Assembly (NCBI RefSeq): GCF_018991925.1
Contig: NW_024748870.1
Coordinates: forward strand, 3,062,705-3,126,704
DNA: 64,000 nt
Source: Homarus americanus
Lineage: Eukaryota > Arthropoda > Malacostraca > Decapoda > Nephropidae
Direction: 5' to 3'
A program made the position numbers and the translations under genes. This document shows positions 48,426 to 58,909 of the stretch, piece after piece (positions within the stretch are counted from its first letter, which is position 1; each line of letters starts with the position of its first letter). The notes under the pieces are model-generated. The model was not told the DNA's origin. It searched no databases and was given only the letters and a program-made list of their open reading frames with translations.

Positions 48426-50782
48426 CCTCCCTCCCCCTTTACGCTCGTAGTGCAATCTCGAGTGGCTACGGACTCTTTTTCCATGAGTCGGGGGGAGCGG
48501 CGAGGGACAATGGGAGGATCAACTGACGACCTTCGTTCCTGGTCTGGGCAAGGGGACACAGGGGACGGGGAGGAAGGTTCGTCACTAGAGGATGGCACTG
48601 GGCGGAGATGGCGTCTGTTTCGCCACCACACACGACCACTGGGGAGGCGGACTTGGTACGAACGAGACTCGCCACGGCCCATGACGACCCCGACCTTGTC
48701 CCAGCGGTGTGACGTCGGGTCCTGGATTCGTACTTGCTGGCCGACGGCCAACCTGGGAAGGGGGCGGGCTTGGGCGTCATAGTGGCTTGTCACTTGGGCC
48801 ATCCGGGCAGCCTCACGGCGGTCACACTCGTCCGCCTTGATCTGCCATTCATCTAAGAAGGACTGGGGGTGGGCAGGCACACAAGTACGAAGGGGGCGGC
48901 CATACAACACCTGGGCAGGAGAGCGTCCGGCAGGGGTAGGGGTGTTACGGAGTTCCAGTAGGCCCCTGTCGAACTCCTCGCAGTCCAGGTTCCCCGTCGG
49001 TGCTGTCTTGAGGATGAGGTATTTTACGGACTTTACCGCTGCCTCGGCGTGGCCATTCGCCTGCGGGTAATGAGGGGAGGTGACGATGTGGTGGACGCCC
49101 CAGCGTTCGGCGAAGCTCTTGAACTCGTGGCTATTGAACGGGGGCCCACCGTCGGTTCGGAGGCGGAGAGGCACTCCGACTTCCCGGAAGAAGCAACAAA
49201 ACATCCGGATGACCCTGGAAGAGGTGGTGTCCCGACCACAGGGAACTACCACGGGCCATCCAGAGAGCCTGTCGGCGACCACCAGGAAAGACTTTCCGGC
49301 CACATTAAAGAAGTCGGCGGACACGGACTCAAAGGGCCGCTTCGGGAGGTCATTGCACAGGTACGGCTCTTGTTGCTGGCTGGGCTGGAGTTGCTGGCAA
49401 GGCTCACAGGCCTCAACCGTGCTCTTAATATCGGCGTCAATACCAGGCCAGAAGACGGTCTGACGGGCTCTGCGCCTGGTGGCTTCAACGCCGCGGTGGC
49501 TGTCATGGAGGCGGGATAAGGTGCGCCGGCGGAGGGCAGCGGGAACGACGATCCTGGGGCCGTACAACACCAGCTCTCCGTCCGCATAGAGGCTATCCCT
49601 TAGCTTCCAGAAGGGGAGGGCGGAGGCGTGAATGTCGTAGCGGTTGGTGGGGAATCCAGCGGAGACGTAGTCGAGGAGTTGGACGTATGCCGGGTCTTGA
49701 GCGGCGGCGATGCGAAGCTCCTGGAGAGTCCTATCGTCTTCGATGGAGGGCGTCGTCGTCGTCTTGTCAGCAAGAGAAGTGGCTGTGTGTGTCACTAAAG
49801 ACCGAACGTGAGCAGCGGCCGTGGTACAGTCGACTTCATCTTCAGGTGTGGGGCGACTAACAGGGGCTCGGGAGAGGGCGTCTGGTATGCACAGAAGCTT
49901 CCCGGCGCGCCACACAGCTGTAAAGACGTAAGGGGCGGTCTTCTCTTTGAGGCGTTGGAGGCGAGGATTTTCGATGGCGTCCAACGTGTAGTGATTGAGG
50001 ATGGATATGAGCGGGCGATGGTCCGTCGTGAGGGTGAAATGCCCAAGGCCGAACAGGTAAAGGCGGCACTTGGCCATAGCCCAGGCGACTGCCAGCATCT
50101 CTAGTTCGATGGTGGCGTATCTGGTCTCCGTGTCGGTCAAAAACCTGGAGCCACACTGAACTAGGTGCAGTCTACCCTGGCCGTGATCTTGAAGGAGGGC
50201 ATATCCGAGGCCGTATAGACGGGAGGCGTCGGTCTGGAGGACCACTGGTAAGGACGGGTCGAAGGGTGCCAAGACTGGTGGTGACAGCAACGCCTTCTTA
50301 ACATTCCTGAACGCTAGGTCGTGGTCAGGAGTCCAGAGGAAAGAGCGCTTGGGGCTCATGAGGGGGCGTAGAGGTTTGGCTGATGTGGCGATTTTAGGGG
50401 AGAAGTCGGCCAGCTGATTTACCAGGCCCATAAATGAGCGAAGGTCGGTCAGGTTCGCTGGAGTAGGGAAGTCCCTAATGGCCTTGACCTTCTCCTCATC
50501 AGCTGAGATCCCCTCTGGCGAGATGTCGTAGCTGCAGTAGTTAACTTGGGAGGTGGCGACCACAAATTTATCTTTGTTCAGGGTGATACCATGGGCACGA
50601 CATCTTGTGAGCATCAGATGAACTCGGTTCAAGTGGGCCGGGAGATCATCGTCGAAGAGCAGGATGTCATCTACGACCTTCACGCAGTTGGTGACACCCT
50701 GCAGAGCCATATCCCCACGGAGGCAGTACGCATCCCCCGTTGCTGCGAAGCCCATGGGTCCGCGGCAGTGTTGGAAGCGGCC
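48419..50782 (-). pseudogene. Pol of copy B: RT C-terminal half, RNase H, integrase
   Basis: The frame from about 50782 reads FQHCRGPMGFAATGDA and VVDDILLFDDD (RT catalytic Asp pair), RNase H (VLQTDASRLYGLG, ETRYATIELEMLA, TTDHRPL), zinc-binding LHDSHRGVEATRRRA and CEPCQ, then integrase catalytic residues in SADFFNVAGKSF (Asp), LRTDGGPPF (Asp) and QANGHAEAAVK (Glu). It ends with a C-terminal DNA-binding-type segment (RIQDPTSHRWDKVGVV, GRVWWRNRRHLR). This part is open for almost 790 codons and its stop is in the LTR. Confidence 0.88.
48426..48445 (-). promoter_or_regulatory. Polypurine tract of copy B
   Basis: On the element strand GTAAAGGGGGAGGGAGG lies directly before the LTR start TGTATAG. 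It is the expected plus-strand DNA primer site in reverse transcription. Copy A has the matching GTGAGGGGGGAGGAAGG before TGTAGATA. Confidence 0.8.
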
Positions 50783-53044
50783 GTGGTGAAGAACTTTGCA
50801 GACGGGGTGACGCTGCGGACTGCTTGGATGGGCGTAGGCGATGGATGGGCGGGACGGGAGACCTGCGAGTTGAGATGGGTGAGGTCCACTGTGATGCGAA
50901 CACCTACAGGCTTGGGTGCCAAGACCATAGGGTGGCACCACTCGGAGGGCTCCTCACCCTCGTGTCTGATGATCCCCTGCTGCACCAGAGAATCGAGCTC
51001 CGCCTTCACCTTGTCCCGTATGGCAAAGGGGATAGGCCTGGGTGTGTGGATGGCGAAAGGCGTCGCGCCGGGCTTGAGGTGGATTCTCATCGGGGGGCCT
51101 GTCATCTTCTTGAGCGGCGTCTTCTGGAGGTCGGACTTGGAGACAAGGACGTCGCTGAACTGACGAAAAAAGAACTCCCGGGCGGCAGCAGGTGTGGTCA
51201 TGGCTGAAACAGGTATCTCTGCACACCTGTTGAGGTGTGTCACGGCGAGGATGGGCTTTGGGAACTCGGATGAGACGATGGCCAATTCCTGACAATGGCC
51301 ACATGACAAGAGAGGGGTTTGGATGCCCTCATGGACGTGAACTGTGGCAAGGCAAGACTTGGGACCGAGCTGTAGTGTTGCCTTGAAGCAACCCAAAGGT
51401 GGAGACATCGGGGACCCATCCGCTGTGAGCACGTCGTTCATGGCTGTGGGTGACAGGCTACTCCTGGGAATGTTGAGGGCGTCCAGGTGTGTTGGTCCAA
51501 TCACCGTGATGTCCACGCCTGTGTCAGGTATCATCAGGAGGTTGGAAGAGTTGGTACCGTAGGACAGACGAACATTGACGGGCTTGGGGGACCTGTCACT
51601 CGAGGCATCATCCACGCGTCGGCATCCTTTGTTGTTCTTGGGAGACGGTGGTGTGGACGTTCTGTCGGGCTGTAAAGAGACGTTTTGACCTGGAGATGGA
51701 GGCTTCTTGGTGGACCTGCAACACTTGGCGAAGTGTCCTTGCTTGTTGCAAGCGTTGCATGAGACCTTGTTGGCAGGACATCGACTTGTGCGGGGCCAAT
51801 GGCCTTGAAACCCGCAGTTTCGACATGTACTATCAGCTGCAGGGCACTTTCCTGGACCATGCTGGCGCTGACAGTTTCTGCAGGATTCGGGAGAAGAAAC
51901 TGGTGACTGTGACGGGGGCTGTGGAGAGGACGCCGTCTGCATCTGGCGTTGATTCCTCTTGTAGGTGGAGACGGCGTGAACTTGAGATGGTGATGAGTGT
52001 ATAGCTGAGGCAGCCTCTCTTGTGGCCTCATACGACCTGCAACAGGTGACGAAGTCGGTGAGGGAAGAGGCGGCGTCGAGGGTGAGGAGTTTCTGAAGCA
52101 GGTCCTCGTCACGTACACCCATCAGCAAGATCATCTTGAGCTGGATCTCAGCACAGGTTACAGGATCGCCTGTACATAGGTCCACCTCGGCTGCTAGGTC
52201 CTTAAGTCGTGCATAGAAGTCTGAGAATGATTCCCCAGAAGCTTGTTTGCAGGATAGCAGTTCCCTACGACGCAAAGCTTCATTGCGGAGGCCACGGAAA
52301 TGACTCTGCAAGGCGTTTAAAACCTCTGTCACTGACCTGGGGGAGTCAGGGGGGATGGCTAGCGTGTGCTCTAGGAGGCGTTGAACATCGAGGGAAATGC
52401 ACGATCTTAATTGGATGAGTTGTTTATGAGGGGGCATTCGGTTGAGGTCAGACATAACAGCAAAGTCTTCGAAACGACGTCGCCATTGACGGTATACTTG
52501 ATATGTTGCATCAGATTGAAGAGGTGGGGGACTGGGAACTGAAGACTTGCTGTGCAGGGGTGTACTCGAGACGGCAGGCAATGGAGGAGGCACGGAGAGG
52601 TCGACGAGAGTTGAGACTGGAGCAGGTGGTTGAGAAGGCACTGAGGCATACCCAAGGGGGATAGGTGACGTGTGAGGAGGCGTTGTCTGAAGGATAGATG
52701 AAGAGGCTGAAGCTGGCGAATTGGTTGTGGCAGCTGGTGAAGTCGTCCTCGTTGCCAGCAATTCCAATAGGTCCAGGAATTTGCGGTTATCAGCTTGGTG
52801 TTGTTGTTGAAGTTGAAGACGGTAAGCTGATTCCTCTGACTGTCTTGACAATTCCTCTTGATGTCGTTTTTCCTCCTCTAATTGACGTCTTTGGGCTTCC
52901 TTCTCTTGGGAAACTTGTAGGAAGTGGATTAACTGACGTATATCCTGGCTCCCATCCTTTGAATTTGGCGCGCCCGGCGTGTGAGGCTTCGTCTTCCTCA
53001 TAATCCTCATATAAATTTCCCAGCAAATCGTCGTGGTCAGACAT
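50782..53044 (-). pseudogene. Gag, protease and RT N-terminal half of copy B
   Basis: An acidic start MSDHDDLLGNLYEDYEEDE (ATG at 53044) resembles the acidic gag start of copy A but is one frame off from the main frame; an ATG at 53010 is in frame. The main frame carries LIHFLQVSQEKEAQRRQ, a capsid-like region, knuckles CRNCGFQGHW and CNACNKQGHFAKCC, protease MIPDTGVDITVIG, and the RT start (VRITVDLTHLNSQVSRP, AKFFTTA). It then jumps by deletion to FQHCRG, losing RT motif A, and shifts frame. Confidence 0.85.
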
Positions 53045-53547
53045 CTCGTGTTTGGTATGGTTGCGATGGGAAAGACAAGGAGAATAAAGTGAAATGCTAT
53101 GTTTTCGTCAATGTACTTGCCTAAGTGCAGGAACTGGCGGGCAAGTAAAAGAGTACTGACTGTAATATTTGTGAAGTGAGAGGAAGCGGTTGGCGGCTGG
53201 CGGCGGTGGTGCTGGTCCCTGTATTCCTCCGCTCCTCCGCGCGCCCGGGCGATATGTCGGTGCTGACTCAGTGGAGGCGAGTCAGTGGCTTGCGGGCCTG
53301 CGCGGACGGGGGGTGTATGCCGGAGGTGCTGTCTTGGAGACTGGCTGAAGGCGTTTCTGCTACCTGTAGGGCCGCAGAAACATAGCAAAGAGACATGAAA
53401 GGCACTGCACTTCACTTAGGGCACTTCACAAGGTCACAAAGCACTTTAAATCCAGGGGCACTGTGGAGTATATCGTCTGGGCGGGAAACAGAGGAGGCCG
53501 GGAAACAGACGAGGCCGGCTCTTGCAACTTGTCAACTGTCGTGTTGG

Positions 53548-53565
53548 AGCTACTCAACTGCGCCA
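53548..53565 (-). promoter_or_regulatory. Putative tRNA primer binding site of copy B
   Basis: On the element strand TGGCGCAGTTGAGTAGCT begins directly after the 5' LTR end (CACACCACA). TGG at this position pairs with the CCA end of a tRNA. I cannot name the tRNA without a tRNA set. Confidence 0.6.
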
Positions 53566-53984
53566 TGTGGTGTGATGAAATCCTAGACAAGGTTCTTCAA
53601 ACTCCAGAGCACGAGCAGTAGATATATTCAATAAGTGGTACAAGACTTGGCGGGATAGCCGACCGATACAGAAGCGAGCACAAGGGACCCCGGACCGTAG
53701 GTAGGCCGAGACCGATCTGAGGGAAGTTAGCTGGCTAGGCAAGGGGAGTTGCTAGACATTACTAGGACAATAAATGAGGTCTTCTAATTACTCGACTAGC
53801 GCGGTACAGACATAGTATATCGGGACATAGTAAGTGAACATAGGCATTAGACATAAGCATAGACATCAGACATGCTATAATAATATGTAGTAATACAGAC
53901 ATGTGAATAAATGGTACAATGAATGGTAACAGAGTCTTGGCGTCAGGCTAGATTCACATATCTTGGTATTTACATATCTATACA
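53566..53984 (-). repeat. 5' LTR of copy B
   Basis: 419 bp, same ends as the LTR at 48011-48425 (plus strand TGTGGTG to TATACA). It drives the element on the minus strand. It is flanked on the outer side by the target duplicate GTTCC at 53985-53989. Confidence 0.93.
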
Positions 53985-54827
53985 GTTCCCTGCGGAGGCA
54001 ACACTACTGCCTCTCATACAGTACGTATGTTCTGTCGCTACTTCCGGGAAGTTGGTGTCCCTCTCCGCCTGAGAACTGACGGCGGGCCCCAATTCACCAG
54101 CAACGACCTCCGGGACTGCATGGAGGGGTGGGGGAGTTCATCATGTGGTGTCCTCGCCACATTATCCCCAGTCCAATGGACATGCCGAGGCTGCCGTAAA
54201 GTCCGTCAAGCATCTCTTCCTCAAGACGGCACCCTCAGGCAACATTGACTGTGAGAAGTTTGACCAGGGTTTATTGGAATTGCGGAATACCCCCAACTTC
54301 ACAGGTCGCTCCCCAGCACAGATGTTATACGGCCACCCGCTACGGTCATGTGTCCCTGCCCATCCTGAGTCCTTCTCGAGGGAGTGGCAGGCCAAGACCG
54401 AGGACTGCGATCGTCGTGCAGCCGCCCGTGCTGACCAGGTAAAGGCACAGTATGATCAGCACGCCCGACCCCTTCCCAGGTTGAGTATCGGGCAAACAGT
54501 TCGGGTTCAAGACCCGACGTCTCACCGCTGGGACAAGGTCGGGGTTGTCATGGGCTGCGGCAAGACCAGGGATTACGAGGTCCGTCTCCCTAGTGGTCGG
54601 GTATGGTGGCGGAATCGCCGCTTCCTTCGTTCAGTACCGTCCCCTAGTGGTGAACCCCTCCCCCACATCCCTGTGAACCCTTGCTTGGACGAGAAAAGTA
54701 AGTCCTCATTCAGTGACCCCCCAGTTTTCCCACGTCACTCTCAAAGGCTCCTGGAAAAAGAGTCCGCTCGAGATTGCACTATGAGCGTGAGGGGGGAGGA
54801 AGGTGTAGATATATGAGACGAATATGC
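53985..54827 (+). pseudogene. Integrase C-terminal part, copy A
   Basis: Continues copy A after the inserted copy B. FREVGVPLRLRTDGGPQF has the second catalytic Asp. A frameshift at about 54125-54150 precedes SSPHYPQSNGHAEAAVKSV with the catalytic Glu, then PTSHRWDKVGVV and GRVWWRNRRFLR. The stop TGA (54813-54815) falls a few bases inside the 3' LTR, as in copy B. Confidence 0.85.
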
Positions 54828-55106
54828 CTGTAATGTGTAACTCTATACTATTTACCATTATTGATTCAAGTCTCTGTATTATATGTTTTATAATCACACT
54901 CCCTTTTGTCACCAAGTGTTAGTTCATGCTTTGGGCACATGCACGCTGTACGCACATGCCCAGAGAGAGATACCCAGAGAGATTCCAAGACAGGACGCTG
55001 TTTACCCTTGTCTCAACTCCTTCGTGTTTGTACCAGGAATAGAACTTACGGACTTGACATCAGAGTGTTTCCTTTACCCCTGAGTGCAAGGACCACCTGA
55101 GTATCA
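54804..55106 (+). repeat. Putative 3' LTR of copy A
   Basis: It starts TGTAGATATATGAG right after the polypurine tract, similar to the copy B LTR start TGTATAGATATG. The right end is placed at GAGTATCA (55106) because LINE-coding sequence begins immediately after. There is no second copy in the window, so the right boundary is inferred. Confidence 0.55.
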
Positions 55107-56558
55107 TACAATTACTCCTAAATCTCTCTCGCAGTCGGAATTCTCAATGGCATCGTTGTTCACCTGGTAACTGGTTTCCCTGTTTACATCTCCTATACTG
55201 AGTACTTTACAGTTGTCCACGTTGAATTTCATCTGCCATTTTTCAGACCATTCGAAAAATTAGTTTAGATCTTCCTGTAGTTGTGCCGAGTCCTCGTCAG
55301 ATTTAATAACGCGTCCTATTTTAGTGTCATCAGCAAATTTACTTATGTTGCTGTCCATGCCGATATCTATGTCGTTTATGTATATAATAAATAACAATGG
55401 TCCAAGTACTGAGCCTTGGGGAACTCCACTAGTGACGTTGCTGCAATGGGATTTAGTGCCGTTAATGCTCACTCGCTGTTTCCTGTCCTGTAACCACGCC
55501 CTAATCCATTTGAGGATATTACCTTTGATGCCATGCGCTTCTACCTTTCTAATTAGTCTTTCATGGGGGACTCTGTCGAAGGCTTTGCTAAAGTCGAGAA
55601 ATACCACATCATAATTGTGCCCCTCGTCCACCGATTCGAAAACTGGTGAAAAGAATGTTAATAGATTAGTTAGACAAGAACGCCCGCTTGTGAAGCCATG
55701 CTGGGAATCATTGATCAATCTGTGCTTCTCCAGGTGATTTCGAATAGAGTTTGAAATGATTTCTTGCAGTAATTTGCCTACTATTGATGTTAGACTGATT
55801 GGGCGGCAGTTAGAGGATAGTGATCTATCCCCCTTCTTGAAAATCGGTATTACATTCACTATCCTCCAGGATTTTGGTATTACACCTGTTTTTAAGGACA
55901 TGTTAAACAACTTTGCTAAGGGCATACTAAGCTCTTCCTTACATTCCTTTAATACTCTGGCAAATATCTCATTGGGACCAGGTGACTTATTAGGCTTTAG
56001 TTTGTCTATTTGCTTACTAACATCGTTACTAGTCACTACTATCTCGCTTAATTTGTTTTCTTCACTATCTCTGAATAGAGGCGGTGCCTCGGGTATCATG
56101 TTTAAATTTTCGGTGGTGAAAACTATTGAAAAATATTTATTCAGATTATTGCTCATTTCTCCGTCGTTATCAGTTAGCTCGCCGGTATCTACCCGTATTG
56201 GTCCAATCTTTTCTCGTGTTTTAGTTTGATACATTTGGTAGAATCCTTTGGGGTTTGTCTTCGCCTCCCTTGCTATCCTTACCTCATTATTCCTCTTGGC
56301 TTTCCTTATCTCGGTTTTAACCCTACTCGCCAGTACCTTATAATAATCCCGGAGGTAAATTTCGCCACGATTTATCCTTCTATCTATAGCCTTCCTTTAG
56401 CCAATGATGTTCTTTAAATAACTATTTACCCGTTTAGGGTCATTGTTGTCTAATCTGAGTTTTTTGTATGGTATGTTCTGCCTTTGTGCATTAAGTAACT
56501 CGTTATTTAAATTGTCGTGGAACTCGGCAATCTCAGATCTCGTTATCAGGTCAGTCTC
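55107..56558 (-). mobile_element. CR1-like LINE fragment, lacking both ends
   Basis: The minus strand encodes RT pieces in order: a linker (RKAIDRRINRGEIYLRDYY region), KPNKSPGPNEIF, NVIPIFKKGD, CRPISLTSIVGK, VFLDFSKAFDRVPHERL, SGVPQGSVLGPLLF and KFADDTKIGR. It is clearly the same clade as 35775-38719. A stop at about 55260 follows the polymerase core, and the coding similarity ends at ERDLGVIV (about 55107), where the full element continues for some 180 residues. The endonuclease side stops at about 56558 in a minisatellite. Confidence 0.82.
55260..56234 (-). pseudogene. LINE reverse transcriptase core, partly open
   Basis: A 324-codon open frame covers the fingers and palm of the RT with both catalytic motifs (DFSKAFDRVPH and FADD). 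Upstream coding continues in other frames to about 56558. It is a relic since both endonuclease and C-terminal region are missing. Confidence 0.8.
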
Positions 56559-56845
56559 AACCACCAGACCCACACCCCACCACCAGGCCCACACCCCACC
56601 ACCAGGCCCACACCCCACCACCAGACCCACACCCCACCACCAGGTCACACCCCACCACCAGACCCACACCAGGTCCACAGGCCCACACCCTACCATCAGG
56701 CCCACACCCTACCATCAGGCCCACACCCTACCATCAGGCCCACACCCCACCACCAGGCCCACACCCCACCACCAGACCCACACCCCACCACCAGACCCCA
56801 CCACCAATGCCCACACCCCACCACCAGGCCCACACCCTGGTGTTA
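56559..56845. repeat. 19-20-bp minisatellite right of the nest
   Basis: About 14 units such as CCCACACCCCACCACCAGG and CCCACACCCTACCATCAGG. These are the same unit and variants as at 43466-43586. It abuts the LINE fragment directly. Confidence 0.9.
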
Positions 56846-57416
56846 GGGTACGTGGTGTTTGTTCAGTGCTCTATACTGTTAAGGCTCGTAAACAGCTTTT
56901 AATATAAGAAACTCTGGAAGGTTCAGTGAAGAAACTCCCAGGTGGGGTGCGGCTGTCGACCTCTCCAGCTTTAGAATATTTCTATTAAGATCCCCTGAAA
57001 ATAATGGCGTTTACCCAACATTGTATACCCTATACCAGTGTAATGTGTAAACTGTATACGTATTCCGTTCTCTAGCTATTAATTCCATGATTTCTATGGC
57101 GTATAAATTGTAAACCGACACATTTTCTGTTCATCCCTCAGATTGTAAAAAACACAAAAACAAAACGGTAATACACAAAAAACACACGCACCAGTATTAG
57201 CATTTACCGACAGATGGTGATATCTCGTGACGTTGTCTTATTGGGGCTGTGATGAGCCAGCCACCACACAAGGCGTGTATCAGAGCCAAGACGTTATCAT
57301 GGTAGATGACGTGTTGCTAGGCTTTCACACTCACGTGACAACTGATGAAATTCACATACAGATACATGGCCTTATTACATACTGTATGAAGAAAATAATT
57401 CCTACACACATCACCC

Positions 57417-57449
<33 letters not shown>

Positions 57450-58638
57450 CCCCCAAGTTATAAAACTATAGCAGCACAAGGTGGTGTCCTTCTGTAATGT
57501 TGATATTAAGAAACCACAAAAAATGTTTGGTAGTTATGAAAACTTTCCATATTGTTCCTTCAACACTTGGAGTTGTACTCTCAAGGCTGTGTAGTATCAC
57601 ACCTGTTTGCACTGCACTATGCCTGAGGCGGTTAATGTTGGTCCACTCCGTTTACGCGTTTCAAAACCTACTTTAAGTGTTAATTGCACTCTATAATACA
57701 ATAAATTTAATACAATTAAGTAAGTTAGCCACCAATGATTGTTGTGCGGTAAAGTACACTTACAGGAACAGATCTAAACTAGTTCCCAGGTAATTGTTAA
57801 AGAAATAATATAGGTTTCACTCGGTGAACACTGTCATCTTATTGGTCAACCAATATGTACTTAATTTCGATGTATTAAACATTAAATTTAGCAGGAAGAT
57901 AAAAGAAAACCAATTTTAACGTGAAGGCTGAAGAAGTGTCATCTACATTTACTTTAAAAAGTCATCTCCCGGGAGTTCAGTGAAGAAAGTCAGTTTAGCA
58001 CTGAGCCCGGCCCCTATCATGTTTAGTGGACGGCCCCGGTGAGCCAAGCTGCAGGATGTATCTCAACCAACACCAAACAAGATTAAAACTGTTTAATGCG
58101 ACACAAAAAACACCCTATAATTACACTTAAGAAGTATATTGATGTTAACGTAGTATTTAATATTGATATCAAGGTGCCTGTTGTCTTTTGTTTACAAAAA
58201 GATGGCCTTCATTGTTTAGGTTTAAGTATTAGTGTAAATTAGCTTATTATGAACGGCCAGTGTGATGATCTCAAGATTATCAATGATGAACTTTATTTTA
58301 AAAAGTATAAACCTTGAAGATGAACTACGTATAATGGAAAAACTAACTACAGTGTTGTGGCAAACTTGACACTCAAGCTAAAGCAGATAGACATTGAAGA
58401 TGAACTATAACGAAAAACTGGTTATTATGAAAAAGTTGATATACTTAAACGCAGATGAAGAATTAAGGCGTAACAAAGCGTGTTAATTTACCTCCAAAAG
58501 TTCATAGGATGTTGGTCGTGACCCTAACCTAACCTGACCAATGCTTCCTATCAACGTCAATCTCGTGATAAATGTTCCAGGGATACTTTGGTTCCCGCCA
58601 AGAGCTCGGGTAGTGCAGTATATGCATCGTCCGTATTA
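56846..58638. other. No gene recognised
   Basis: AT-rich unique sequence with a (TG)n tract at 57417-57443. No coding or RNA gene signal was seen. Confidence 0.5.
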
Positions 58639-58909
58639 TTAAATAACATCTTCCCTTGAAGAGGGTCGTCGTGTTTCAACCCGAGTTTTAAACTAAATGA
58701 GTCCTGAGGGACACAGCAGTACAATACTTAACGGGGTGGTGTGGCGGTAAAATTAACTAATTCCAATATTATAAATTAATTTTATTGGAATTAGTTCATT
58801 TTACCGCCACACCACCCTGTTAAGTACTGTACTGCTGTTTCCCTCAAGACTCATTTAGTTTAAAACTTGGGTTGAAACACGACGACCCTCTACAAGAGAT
58901 GTTGTTTAA
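58639..58909. mobile_element. Near-perfect foldback (long inverted repeat) bounded by TTAA
   Basis: The left arm starts TTAAATAACATCTTCCCTTG and the right arm, read on the other strand, starts TTAAACAACATCTCTTGTAG. The arms pair with few mismatches for about 130 bp (GAGGGTCGTCGTGTTTCAAC, GGTGGTGTGGCGGTAAAAT) around an AT-rich centre near 58775. TTAA at both outer ends hints at TTAA-targeting transposons, but I see no piggyBac-like CCC start. It is non-coding. Confidence 0.8.

Larger units (their letters stand above)
48011..53984 (-). mobile_element. Ty3/gypsy retrotransposon copy B, inserted in copy A
   Basis: A complete-length 5974-bp insertion in minus orientation has two near-identical LTRs and a perfect 5-bp target duplication GTTCC (48006-48010 and 53985-53989). 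Gag, protease, RT, RNase H and integrase are on the minus strand. It is the same clade as copy A but clearly diverged in protein sequence and LTR. A deletion in RT makes it non-autonomous. The few LTR differences indicate a recent insertion. Confidence 0.93.
43748..55106 (+). mobile_element. Ty3/gypsy retrotransposon copy A, split by copy B
   Basis: Plus-strand gag and pol run from 43748 to 48010 and resume at 53985. A polypurine tract at 54787-54803 (GTGAGGGGGGAGGAAGG) leads into a putative 3' LTR. No 5' LTR is seen; minisatellite and (CA)n lie upstream instead, so that end is probably deleted. The order protease, RT, RNase H, integrase is that of Ty3/gypsy. I see no envelope gene. Frameshifts at about 44150, 47736 and 54140 and the inserted copy B make it inactive. 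Confidence 0.88.

Noticed and set aside
48450..52118. Many open frames antisense to the gypsy copies
   Set aside because: GC-rich retroelement DNA leaves antisense frames open; the minus-strand pol motifs explain the coding.
53548..53565. A tRNA gene next to the LTR
   Set aside because: The sequence is a primer-binding-site match only. No cloverleaf or internal promoter boxes are present.
43748..55106. Endogenous retrovirus with envelope
   Set aside because: After the integrase C-terminus both copies reach the polypurine tract directly; there is no room for an envelope gene.
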